From Haloarcula sp. CBA1129 (GTDB taxonomy: Archaea; Halobacteriota; Halobacteria; Halobacteriales; Haloarculaceae), in NCBI RefSeq assembly GCF_008729015.1, contig NZ_RKSM01000001.1:682001-746000 (forward strand): DNA of 64,000 nucleotides, read 5' to 3'. A program made the translations under genes and the position numbers. The notes beneath the pieces were generated by a model. The model saw only the letters and a program-made list of their open reading frames with translations, was not told the origin of the DNA and made no database searches. This document shows positions 42,889 through 50,283 of this stretch, piece by piece (position 1 is the stretch's first letter; every line of letters starts with the position of its first letter).

Positions 42889-43968
42889 ATGGACGCGACG
42901 GGTTCTGCCGAGCATTTCACCCGGATGGGGACGCTCGGCATCGAAGAAGAGTTCTACGTCGTCGACGAGTTCGGTCGCCCGACGTCCGGGACGGACGAAC
43001 TCGTTTACGAGACAGAGCCGCCGGAGGTTCTCGACGGCCGGCTCGACCACGAACTGTTCAAATGCGTTATCGAGACACAGACGCCGCGTATCGACGACCC
43101 GGGGAACGCCGGTGAGCACCTCCGCTCAGTCCGGGATGCGCTGGTGGCCCACGCCGAGGCGAACGGGTTCGGTATCGCCGCTGCGGGCCTGCATCCGCTG
43201 GCAAAGTGGCGCGAACTCGAACACGCCGAAAAGCCCCGTTATAGGTCCCAGCTGGACCGCATTCAGTACCCACAGCACCGCAACACGACCGCGGGGCTGC
43301 ACGTCCACGTCGGTGTCGACGACGCCGACAAGGCCGTCTGGGTAGCGAACGAACTCCGCTGGCATCTCCCGCTGATGCTTGCGCTGTCAGCCAACTCACC
43401 GTACTGGAACGGCTTCGACACCGGGCTACAGTCCGCCCGCGGAAAGATATTCGAGGCCCTACCCAACACCGGGATGCCAACAGTGTTCGACGATTACGAC
43501 GCCTTCGAGACCTACGAACAGCGGATGCTCGAAACGGGCAGCATCGACGACCGCGGCGAACTCTGGTTCGACGTTCGGCCACACTCCGGCCACGGCACTG
43601 TCGAGGTACGCGCGCCGGACGGGCAGGCCGATCCGGACCGGGTGCTGGCCTTCGTCGAATATGTCCACGAGCTCGTGGTCGACCTCGCCGAGCGCTACGA
43701 GGACGGGGAGTCCGGTCGGCGGCTCCGCCGGGAGTTCCTCGACGAGAACAAGTGGCGTGCGATCCGCCACGGTCAGTCTGCGAAACTCCTCTCCCGTGAC
43801 CTCTCGACGACGCGCTCCGTCGAGGAACTGGTCGAGAGAGAAAGCGACCGTCTGGGTACCGACGGGCTTTGGGAGCTGTACAACCGGGAAAGCGGTGCCG
43901 AGCGACAGCGCCGGCTTCGTTCGGAGGAGGGCGTCATGGCGCTTGCTGACTCGCTGCGACTGTCCTGA
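42889..43968 (+). CDS. gshA: Glutamate-cysteine ligase GshA (haloarchaeal type)
   Basis: A 359-residue enzyme of the GCS2 carboxylate-amine ligase family. The signature [19 protein letters not shown] lies at ~13-31, [12 protein letters not shown] near 57-68, [18 protein letters not shown] near 138-155 and the C-terminal [11 protein letters not shown] near 235-245. It joins glutamate and cysteine. Haloarchaea use gamma-glutamylcysteine itself as the main low-molecular-weight thiol, with no glutathione step. CTTTAGC at 42858-42864 lies about 27 bp before ATG 42889. Confidence 0.92.
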   Translation: MDATGSAEHFTRMGTLGIEEEFYVVDEFGRPTSGTDELVYETEPPEVLDGRLDHELFKCVIETQTPRIDDPGNAGEHLRSVRDALVAHAEANGFGIAAAGLHPLAKWRELEHAEKPRYRSQLDRIQYPQHRNTTAGLHVHVGVDDADKAVWVANELRWHLPLMLALSANSPYWNGFDTGLQSARGKIFEALPNTGMPTVFDDYDAFETYEQRMLETGSIDDRGELWFDVRPHSGHGTVEVRAPDGQADPDRVLAFVEYVHELVVDLAERYEDGESGRRLRREFLDENKWRAIRHGQSAKLLSRDLSTTRSVEELVERESDRLGTDGLWELYNRESGAERQRRLRSEEGVMALADSLRLS

Positions 43969-44051
43969 TTTAGGCTGTCGTCTGGAACTGAAACTGATTG
44001 GTTTTATCCCGCACAGGACTGGAGAGTCAGGGCCAAGGGTTTTTATCCAGC

Positions 44052-44057
44052 TATAGC
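44052..44057 (+). promoter_or_regulatory. TATA box of the wHTH gene at 44081
   Basis: TATAGC lies 24-29 bp before ATG 44081, favouring this ATG over an upstream in-frame codon at 44060. Confidence 0.55.
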
Positions 44058-44080
44058 TTTTGTCCTCACAGAGACAACGC

Positions 44081-44635
44081 ATGTCTGCAGACGACAACGA
44101 CCACGACGACCCCGAGGACACAGGCGATGTCCGGGACCGAATCGAGCAGGAGGCAGACCGCGCAGTCGAGCAGTTCGACGAAGGAATCGTCGACTTGCTG
44201 GCGTGGGTACTCGACACGGAGACGCGGGCGCGGATCTACGTCCACCTACGACAGCATCCGGAGAGCACGAGCGAGGAGATAGCTGAGGGGACCGGCCTGT
44301 ATCCAAGTACCGTCCGCGAGGCCCTAGCCGCACTCACTGAGGAGGAAGTAGTAACCCGCCAGAAGCGTGAGAGCGACGGCGCTGGCAACAACCCCTACGA
44401 GTACAGCGCCATCCCGCCGAGCGACCTCGTCAACACCATCGTCGGTGACATCCAGTCGGAGCTGAACACGGTGTTCAACCTCGACGATCACATCGGCGGC
44501 GAGACGACACTGGAACCCGACAACGAGCCGGTGACCATCTCGGTCGAAGATGCGGACGACGACGCAACCGACGCAGACAAGCAGACTGACGACGAAGCGG
44601 ACGGAGCCGACAGCGGAGACGACGACGACGTGTAG
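44081..44635 (+). CDS. Winged-helix transcriptional regulator (ArsR/TrmB-like)
   Basis: A 184-residue protein with acidic ends and a central winged helix (~46-104; DTETRARIYVHLRQHPESTS, then the recognition helix region GLYPSTVREALAALTEEEVV and wing YEYSAIPP). Ser/Thr/Asp/Glu-rich tail of about 45 residues. The arrangement resembles a stand-alone archaeal TrmB/ArsR-type DNA-binding protein without a ligand domain. It lies between gshA and coaD, with its own promoter. Confidence 0.8.
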   Translation: MSADDNDHDDPEDTGDVRDRIEQEADRAVEQFDEGIVDLLAWVLDTETRARIYVHLRQHPESTSEEIAEGTGLYPSTVREALAALTEEEVVTRQKRESDGAGNNPYEYSAIPPSDLVNTIVGDIQSELNTVFNLDDHIGGETTLEPDNEPVTISVEDADDDATDADKQTDDEADGADSGDDDDV

Positions 44636-44705
44636 TCAAACCCGGCTCCAGAAGGCTGTTTCGTGAGTCGATATTACTAAACCTACCCGTGCCGTTGCCC
44701 GGGAT

Positions 44706-45194
44706 ATGAATGTCGCGCTGGGGGGAACGTTCGACCCGATTCACGACGGACACCGCGCGCTGTTCGAACGCGCATTCCAACTCGGGGACGTGACAGTTGG
44801 CCTCACCAGCGACGACCTCGCGCCGAAGACACGCCACGACCAGCGCCACGTTCGGCCGTTCAGCGAGCGGAAAGCCGCACTCGCCGACGAACTCGCGACG
44901 CTCGCCGCCGACCAAGACCGCGAGTGGGAGGTCAGGAAGCTCACCGAGCCGACCGGTATCGCCACAGAACAGCAGTTCGACACGCTCGTGGTCTCACCCG
45001 AGACCGAGACCGGCGGCCGCCGCATCAACGAAATCCGCGAGGAGCGGGGCCACGACCCGCTCGAAATCGAAGTCGTCCCGCACGTCCGCGCTGAAGACGG
45101 CGATATCATTTCTTCGACCCGAATCGTCGAGGGCGAAATCGACGAACACGGGAATCGCACGCCGAACCGCACCGGCCGCGAAAACCCCTCGTAG
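44706..45194 (+). CDS. coaD: Phosphopantetheine adenylyltransferase (archaeal type)
   Basis: A 162-residue nucleotidyltransferase. The N-terminal LGGTFDPIHDGHRALFERAF contains the HxGH motif (HDGH), SERKAAL the substrate loop, and ISSTRIVEGEID near the end the second ATP-binding motif. It adenylates 4'-phosphopantetheine to dephospho-CoA. Archaeal enzymes of this group are often called CoaD/PPAT and are distantly related to the bacterial enzyme. The stop abuts the end of the convergent TFB-like gene. Confidence 0.9.
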   Translation: MNVALGGTFDPIHDGHRALFERAFQLGDVTVGLTSDDLAPKTRHDQRHVRPFSERKAALADELATLAADQDREWEVRKLTEPTGIATEQQFDTLVVSPETETGGRRINEIREERGHDPLEIEVVPHVRAEDGDIISSTRIVEGEIDEHGNRTPNRTGRENPS

Positions 45195-45503
45195 CTACCA
45201 GCCCGGTGCTTCCAGTCCAGCCGTCTCCAGCAGATCCTTCCAGCGCTGTTGAATCGTCAACCGGGAGACGTCCGTCGCCTCTGCGACTGCTGACTGGGAT
45301 CGCTCCTCACCAGCGACCAGCGCAGCGACGTACACACTGGCTGCCATCGTTGCCTGTTTCGACCGATCTTCCTCCGGAACTGTCGAAAGGAACAGGTCGA
45401 CCGCGTGGGACCGCGCCGCCGTCCCGAGGTTGAGCCTGTCCGCCGCCGCCTCGATATCGGACAGCCACTCGTCGTGCTCGATTCGGTCACTGGCGCGGTA
45501 CAT
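45195..45503 (-). CDS. Short TFB-like protein with a single cyclin repeat
   Basis: A 102-residue protein with the second cyclin-like fold of TFB/TFIIB: LSDIEAAADRLNLGTAARSH, then AVDLFLSTVPEEDRS, ATMAASVYVAALVAGEERSQ and VAEATDVSRLTIQQRWKDLL, the last containing the helix-turn-helix that contacts the BRE. Full TFB has about 300 residues with a zinc ribbon, B-reader and two cyclin folds; all but one fold are missing. It could be an intact small DNA-binding protein or a decayed TFB. The conserved helices argue for an intact gene. Confidence 0.8.
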   Translation of the reverse strand: MYRASDRIEHDEWLSDIEAAADRLNLGTAARSHAVDLFLSTVPEEDRSKQATMAASVYVAALVAGEERSQSAVAEATDVSRLTIQQRWKDLLETAGLEAPGW

Positions 45504-45589
45504 ACAGCGCTGTTGGGCCCCATCCCACCTAAACCTTCGTCGCCCGCAAGCGAAGGGTTCTTGATGCCAACGCGGATATCGACTGGTGC

Positions 45590-45674
45590 GCGCGGGTTGC
45601 CGAGCCAGGCCAAAGGCGTAGCGCTTAGGACGCTATCCCGTAGGGGTCCGCCGGTTCGAATCCGGTCCCGCGCA
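45590..45674 (+). tRNA. tRNA-Leu(TAG), integration site of the genomic element
   Basis: An 85-nt class II tRNA. The acceptor stem GCGCGGG pairs with CCCGCGC and discriminator A follows. The anticodon stem TAGCG/CGCTA encloses loop CTTAGGA, giving anticodon TAG. A long variable arm (TCCCGTAGGGGTCCG) and T-loop TTCGAAT follow. The last 24 bases are the left attachment repeat of the element at 45675-51457, which leaves the tRNA intact. Confidence 0.95.
45651..45674 (+). repeat. Left attachment site (attL) within tRNA-Leu
   Basis: A 24-bp sequence from CCGGTTCGAA to CCCGCGCA, equal to the tRNA T-arm and 3' acceptor strand, is repeated exactly at 51434-51457. This is the usual footprint of tyrosine-recombinase integration into a tRNA 3' end. 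Confidence 0.9.
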
Positions 45675-45721
45675 CTCGCTACCGCTCGTTTTCGGCTTGT
45701 CCAACAACGACAAGACCCCAA

Positions 45722-46816
45722 ATGAACCTCGAAAAGCCGAATACGCTGGAACGCTGTCCCGGTTTTGATTCGGATATGATGGAACCGAATAGAACGATTA
45801 CAATTGTCCGCAAGAACCAGCGCGACTTCTTATCCGATAAGGCCGTTGTGGACTACTACGAGTACCGCAAACCCTACCTCACGTACCTGCTTCGGATGGG
45901 GAAAGACCCGCAGAAAGCGAAAGGATACTCTCCGTACACCGTCTGTCAGACGGGACATCGAACTGCACGATTCGACCTTTGGGTGTGGGAGAACCGTGGT
46001 GGGTACAAAGCCCCGCCCGACCAAGACGACGCCCGCGCCTACATGGAAGAAGTCGCGTTCCGTGATGTGACCGAATCTACGAAAGGGAAGACCCTCGGTT
46101 CGCTCGGACGCTACTCGAAGTGGCTTCAGCACAAGTACAATCGTGATGAGTGGGAGTTCAGTTGGAACTTCCAGTCGGGTGGGGGTAACAACGGCCCGCG
46201 TGATTTCCTGACGAAGCCGGAACGTCGCAAGATACGACAGGCCGCGCTTGGGAAAGACGGTACTCCCAACTACGGAACCAACAGCGACCTTCTCGAAGCC
46301 GACCCCGACAGTTGGAAATTTACCTCTCTTGTCTGGACGAGTCTCGACGCTGGGCTTCGTCCGGTGGAAGTCGGGAACGCTCGGGTGGGCTGGTGTGAAC
46401 CCGAGAACGGACTGTTACGTATCCCGAGAGAGGATTCAGCCAAGAACGAGGGGAACTGGACCGTGGGCATCACCGACCGCACAGCGACCGCATTAGAGCG
46501 GTGGATAGACGAACGTGCAGACCACCCGAGATATGACGATACCGACAAACTGTGGCTCACTCGTCACGGGAATCGATACGGTTCCAATGAATTGAGTCGG
46601 ATTTTGAAAGACCTGTGCGACCGGGTAGACATTAGCCACAAGAATCGTCAGATGTCGTGGTATGCAATCCGTCACTCCGTTGGGACGCACATGACTAAAG
46701 AGCGTGACCTTGCCGCCACGCAGGCACAGTTGCGTCACGAGTCGGTGAAGACTACACTCAAGTACGACAATGTTCCCGTTGAAGACCGTCGTGATGCGCT
46801 TGATAACATGGGCTGA
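45722..46816 (+). CDS. Tyrosine recombinase (integrase)
   Basis: A 364-residue phage-type integrase. The N-terminal SAM-like core-binding domain lies at ~33-150. The catalytic domain has Arg213 in SLDAGLRPVEVGNA, a Lys near 241 (REDSAKNEGNW), YAIRHSVGTHM with Arg317, His339 in QAQLRHESVKTT and the nucleophile Tyr348 in LKYDNV. The first His of the usual HxxR box is Tyr314. It sits 48 bp from attL, oriented away from the tRNA, and presumably inserted and can excise this element. Confidence 0.9.
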   Translation: MNLEKPNTLERCPGFDSDMMEPNRTITIVRKNQRDFLSDKAVVDYYEYRKPYLTYLLRMGKDPQKAKGYSPYTVCQTGHRTARFDLWVWENRGGYKAPPDQDDARAYMEEVAFRDVTESTKGKTLGSLGRYSKWLQHKYNRDEWEFSWNFQSGGGNNGPRDFLTKPERRKIRQAALGKDGTPNYGTNSDLLEADPDSWKFTSLVWTSLDAGLRPVEVGNARVGWCEPENGLLRIPREDSAKNEGNWTVGITDRTATALERWIDERADHPRYDDTDKLWLTRHGNRYGSNELSRILKDLCDRVDISHKNRQMSWYAIRHSVGTHMTKERDLAATQAQLRHESVKTTLKYDNVPVEDRRDALDNMG

Positions 46817-46830
46817 CAGTATTCAACTAA

Positions 46831-46983
46831 GGCTGTGTCACCGAGGCGTTGAACGCCGGCCAGCCGAAGGAGGTGACTGCGGATAGAGTCGATATGACTC
46901 ACGACATAATGGAGAAACACTACGACAAGGCCACCAAGAACGAGCAGATGGAGCGGCGGGAGGAGTATCTTAAGGACATCTGA
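46831..46983 (+). pseudogene. C-terminal remnant of a second haloarchaeal integrase
   Basis: Directly after the intact integrase, one frame reads GCVTEALNAGQPKEVTADRV followed by DMTHDIMEKHYDKATKNEQM and ERREEYLKDI, then TGA at 46981-46983. The order EALNAGQP, then H-Y with the nucleophile Tyr in DIMEKHYDKATK, then a charged MERREEYL tail is the end of the common haloarchaeal phage-type integrase. No N-terminal part precedes it; upstream the frame is closed at 46828. It is a fragment of an older or replaced recombinase. Confidence 0.7.
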
Positions 46984-47058
46984 ACTTTCGACAATCACAG
47001 GAGCGATTCGCACTTTTGCGGTACGCATATTAATTTCACTTTCATGTGTACCAGTTGT

Positions 47059-47583
47059 ATGGGATTGCCCGACGATTCTGTGGAGACATACCGCGACTTG
47101 GTGTACTATCAATATGCGCGACTCATTGCAGAAGCGGCAGGGGTAGAACAAGAGGGGTTCATCTGGAAGAAATTCTGGAGTCTCAAGAAAGGTGAAATTG
47201 AGATGAGTTCAATCACCAAGGAAGACAAATACCAGTTACAGGAAGGCTTTGGCGAGTGCATTTATTGTGGTGAGGAAGGTGAAACGACATTTGACCATTT
47301 AGTCCCCCTTAGCGAAGGAGGGTCCGATACGATTAGCAATCAGGTTCCAGCCTGTAAGTCCTGTAATTCCTCTAAAGGAAGTCGTGATGTGATTGAGTGG
47401 TTTGGAGAGCGGGACAAACCGATGCCACGTATTGTCTGGGGGAAGTATCTCAAATTGCTGCATGAGACTAAAAAGGAAGATGGAACATTAGATGACCCAC
47501 TCTCTGAAGAAACTGAAAAGAAGTGGAGTGGTATGGAAGTTACGCGGGACGTCTCAAAGCGAATCCGTAAGCGGTACAGATAG
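47059..47583 (+). CDS. HNH endonuclease
   Basis: A 174-residue protein with an HNH/beta-beta-alpha-metal domain in the centre: zinc pair CIYCGEEGETTF, catalytic DHLVPLSEGGSDTISN, and second zinc pair ACKSCNSSKGSRD. An alpha-helical N-terminal region (~1-60) and a Lys/Glu-rich C-terminal region flank it. ATG 47059 is preferred over 47044 because a TATTAATT box (47028-47035) lies about 27 bp before it. It may be a restriction-type or homing-type nuclease; no cognate methyltransferase is present. Confidence 0.82.
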   Translation: MGLPDDSVETYRDLVYYQYARLIAEAAGVEQEGFIWKKFWSLKKGEIEMSSITKEDKYQLQEGFGECIYCGEEGETTFDHLVPLSEGGSDTISNQVPACKSCNSSKGSRDVIEWFGERDKPMPRIVWGKYLKLLHETKKEDGTLDDPLSEETEKKWSGMEVTRDVSKRIRKRYR

Positions 47584-47666
47584 CCGATTTCGGACGTTCG
47601 AACCGGTTATGGAATATACAGGAGACTGCCACAGTTCATTGAAAATACAATAAGTATTTGAGTGAA

Positions 47667-47891
47667 GTGGCAATTGTTAGTGTCAACTTGAACAATTCAG
47701 TATCGTCAATTGCGACAGGTGTCTTTCTATTATTTTCCTCCTTTACCGTCTTGTGCATACTAAGCCATTACTCACCAGATGCAAATACAGCAGAGATGGT
47801 AAACGATTGTCTCGCACCGGCTGTAGGTAGCGTATTTTCTCTTGGGGTTACTATTTTAGTAGGGTTGGCCGAGAAAGAGGCCCAGAGATGA
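47667..47891 (+). CDS. Small two-helix membrane protein of the element
   Basis: About 74 residues with two hydrophobic segments (near SSIATGVFLLFSSFTVLCIL and CLAPAVGSVFSLGVTILVGL) separated by an acidic loop, and a short charged tail ending AEKEAQR. GTG 47667 is the listed start; TTG 47658 is an alternative. It follows the HNH gene by 80 bp in the same direction. Small membrane proteins beside nucleases can be defence effectors, but no family is recognised and no function is claimed. Confidence 0.5.
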   Translation: MAIVSVNLNNSVSSIATGVFLLFSSFTVLCILSHYSPDANTAEMVNDCLAPAVGSVFSLGVTILVGLAEKEAQR

Positions 47892-48049
47892 ATCATCAAG
47901 GCTAACGGCCTCAATTCGTTGGAAGTTCGCACCGCCCTCAGGTGTAAAGTTAGAGTGAGCAATCTCCAACAACCTCACTCTATTAAATTGAACTCCGCAG
48001 TGGCCAATAGGCCCAAATATTACGCTTACGGCGGTGGAGAAAGTAGAGT

Positions 48050-48124
48050 ATGGCCCAGTTTGGGGAAGAATACATAGTCAATCACACATATCGTAGTTCC
48101 AGTGATTCAGATATTGATGAGTTT
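48050..48124 (+). pseudogene. 5' fragment (codons 1-25) of an AspBHI/MspJI-like restriction gene, cut by an IS
   Basis: ATG 48050 begins MAQFGEEYIVNHTYRSSSDS followed by DIDEF, with AAATATTA about 30 bp upstream as a promoter-like element. The frame is cut after codon 25 by the insertion sequence and runs into a stop 39 bp inside it. If the IS and one copy of its 8-bp target are removed, codon 25 (TTT) joins in frame to CAA AAA TGG at 49071, giving DIDEFQKWLNGP and the rest of the gene. Confidence 0.85.
48117..48124 (+). repeat. Left target-site duplication ATGAGTTT
   Basis: An 8-bp direct repeat identical to 49063-49070, flanking the insertion sequence. It encodes part of codons 23-25 of the interrupted gene. 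Confidence 0.85.
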
Positions 48125-49062
48125 GGCTCTGGTGAATCGCTGGAAAGCGTCGACTTCGACCGTTAGAACTAGTGGAATGAAGCGGGAAACCGCCGATGGT
48201 TCATGTCGAAAATTTCCCGCTTCACGAGCAATGTCGTTCAGTTAGCTAAAAATGCTGTTGGTGAGCGAGGCGAAGTCGCCGCCCCCGAAGGGGGTGGCGG
48301 CTTCGCCGAGTATGCGGTGGTGTCGCTGCACTGTCTGCGGGTTTACCTAGGAAAGTCCTACCGAGAAGCACTTGATTTGCTGAGCGAGATGCCACAAATA
48401 CTTGGGAAGATCGGCCTTGACGCGGCCGATCTCCCCGATCACTCCACGCTAGTCAAGTGGTTTGACAGAATCAAAACCGAACTCTGGCGAGTGCTGCTGC
48501 GCCTGTCGGCGCAGCTGCACGAGCCAAGCGATCACGCCGCTATCGATGCGACGTTTTTCGACCGCGAAAACGCTAGCAAACACTACTGTCGGCGGACGAA
48601 TTACCGGGTTCAGACGCTCAAAGCGACAGCTCTCGTCGACACAGAAAGCCAAGCGATTCTAGACGTTCACTGTACGACTGAGAAACGCCACGACACACAG
48701 CTCGGCTGGCAGGTCGCCCGACGCAACGCGGGCGACCTCGCCAGCCTCGCTGCGGACAAAGGCTATGACTGGATGGATTTACGCGAAAAACTCCGCGAAG
48801 AGGGCGTAAGACCGTTGATCAAACATCGTGAGTTCCAGCCCATCGATCACGCGCATAACGCGCGGATCGATGGACCTCAATACCGCCAACGAGCGATGTG
48901 TGAGACCGTTTTCTCCACGATTAAGCGCACGCTCGGCGACACCGTGCGTGCGCGAACTTGGTACGGCGAATTTCGTGAACTCGTCTTGATGTGTGTCGTT
49001 CACAACATCAAGCAGTCTCTGAAACCGTGAAATCAAGCTACGTCTGCTGATTCACCACGGCC
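48125..49062 (+). mobile_element. ISH1/IS5-type insertion sequence (938 bp)
   Basis: The ends are GGCTCTGGTGAATC (left) and, read inward from the right, GGCCGTGGTGAATC: 12 of 14 terminal bases match. Further partial similarity continues inward. The element is flanked by perfect 8-bp direct repeats ATGAGTTT at 48117-48124 and 49063-49070, the expected duplication for the ISH1 group. It carries one DDE transposase gene. The perfect target repeats suggest a fairly recent insertion. Confidence 0.9.
48203..49030 (+). CDS. IS5-family (ISH1 group) transposase
   Basis: A 275-residue DDE transposase. Catalytic residues are in the expected order: Asp115 in AIDATFFDRENASKHY, Asp185 in SLAADKGYDWMDL and Glu234 in RQRAMCETVFSTIKRTLGD, the last matching the Y-(2)-R-(3)-E signature (YRQRAMCE). 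N-terminal helix-turn-helix region near 40-90 with HSTLVKWFDRIK. Complete, and likely active given intact termini and target duplication. It drives nothing else in the element. Confidence 0.93.
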   Translation: MSKISRFTSNVVQLAKNAVGERGEVAAPEGGGGFAEYAVVSLHCLRVYLGKSYREALDLLSEMPQILGKIGLDAADLPDHSTLVKWFDRIKTELWRVLLRLSAQLHEPSDHAAIDATFFDRENASKHYCRRTNYRVQTLKATALVDTESQAILDVHCTTEKRHDTQLGWQVARRNAGDLASLAADKGYDWMDLREKLREEGVRPLIKHREFQPIDHAHNARIDGPQYRQRAMCETVFSTIKRTLGDTVRARTWYGEFRELVLMCVVHNIKQSLKP

Positions 49063-49070
49063 ATGAGTTT
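49063..49070 (+). repeat. Right target-site duplication ATGAGTTT
   Basis: An 8-bp repeat matching 48117-48124, directly outside the right inverted repeat of the insertion sequence. Confidence 0.85.
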
Positions 49071-50150
49071 CAAAAATGGCTAAACGGACCAGTTGATGGA
49101 GGTATCCGCAACAGCGGAGGTATCCGTGCGATTAAAAATCAGACAAACGGTGAAAGGGAATTTTTTGTCTTTGTCTCTGACAGCAGTGCGAGCCAGAACC
49201 AGAATCCGTGGGAAGACATTATCAATTTGGAGGAGGGGATTGCGCGATATTGGGGAGATTCGAAGGCCAAACATAGTCCGAACCCAGACGCCGCTATGGG
49301 AAATCTGTGGGTGAAGACTGATTACTGCCATACATATGCCCAAGACAATCGGTCCGATGCCCCTCCAGTATTACTTTTTGAGATGCCTGAATCGGGCAAA
49401 GTCACCTTCAAAGGGCTATGTATCTTGAACGACCTTCGAGTAGAGCGTCATAAGGATGAGGGTAAAACAGTAGTTAATTATCTATTTGACCTCGCAGTTC
49501 TTGACACTGATTCTGTATCACTTGAGTGGATACATCGAAAGGCAAGAACCGGAATAGACGCCGGAGGTCCAGAAGTATGGGACAAGTGGGTAGAAGATGG
49601 CCGAGTTCGGCGTTATTCCATCTGGAAGGATAATATTAGGACTATATCCTCACAACAGCCAACTGGGCGGTATCAGGAGTTGTTGGAAGATGTCAGGAGG
49701 AAACTCGATAATCCAAGCAAGGGGAAGAAGTTAGAGATTTTAGTCAAATTCCTAATGGAAGGTATGGAGAACTTCTCTGAAGTAGAACTCACCCCATCCA
49801 CAGGTGACCGGGGAGTAGACCTAACGGGCAGAATCGAACTATTCACCGACCCAATGCTCGGAGAGGTAGATACTCGAATAGATTTCAAAGCACAGGTCAA
49901 GAACCGCGGAGACTCCATCTCTGGTGTCGAATTAAGCCGTTTAGCATCTCGTGTGGACGATGGTGAAATCGGACTATTCTTTACGACCTCGCACTATACC
50001 AGACAAGCGCAAGAAGAGAATCTTTCGACGTATCCCGTTCGGTTATTTTCTGGTATGGACCTTGTCGAGATGCTTGCCCAGAGCGACTTGACCGATGGAT
50101 ATCGTCTCTCTGATTCAGTAGTCACCGAGATACAGAAGAGTCTCTCGTAA
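49071..50150 (+). pseudogene. 3' part of the AspBHI/MspJI-like modification-dependent restriction endonuclease
   Basis: This frame carries codons 26-384 of the gene split by the IS. The N-terminal recognition region (GGIRNSGGIRAIKN; GIARYWGDSKAKH; MGNLWV; APPVLLFEMPESGKVTFKGL) resembles the SRA-like AspBHI/MspJI N-domain that reads 5-methylcytosine. The C-terminal Mrr-type PD-(D/E)xK core has TGDRGVDLTG (Asp275 in the rebuilt protein) and DFKAQVKN (Gln-Val-Lys, 300-302). The fragment could be translated only from a weak in-frame TTG at 49227, which would lack the N-domain start. Predicted loss of function. Confidence 0.82.
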
Positions 50151-50283
50151 TGTGCAATGAGACAGTGGAATAAATAGCAGGTCCACAGGCGGAACAGATG
50201 GCCTTATTGGTATATTGGCCGACTCAATACCAATGAAGTTCGCTCGATTTGTCCCATTTTAAAGATGGTTCGTCACTGACGGT

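Noticed and set aside
45257-45721. A minus-strand open frame reading DRIRTGGPLRDS across tRNA-Leu(TAG)
   Set aside because: This is the classic false protein produced by translating the tRNA gene on the opposite strand; the same peptide appears over tRNA-Leu(GAG).
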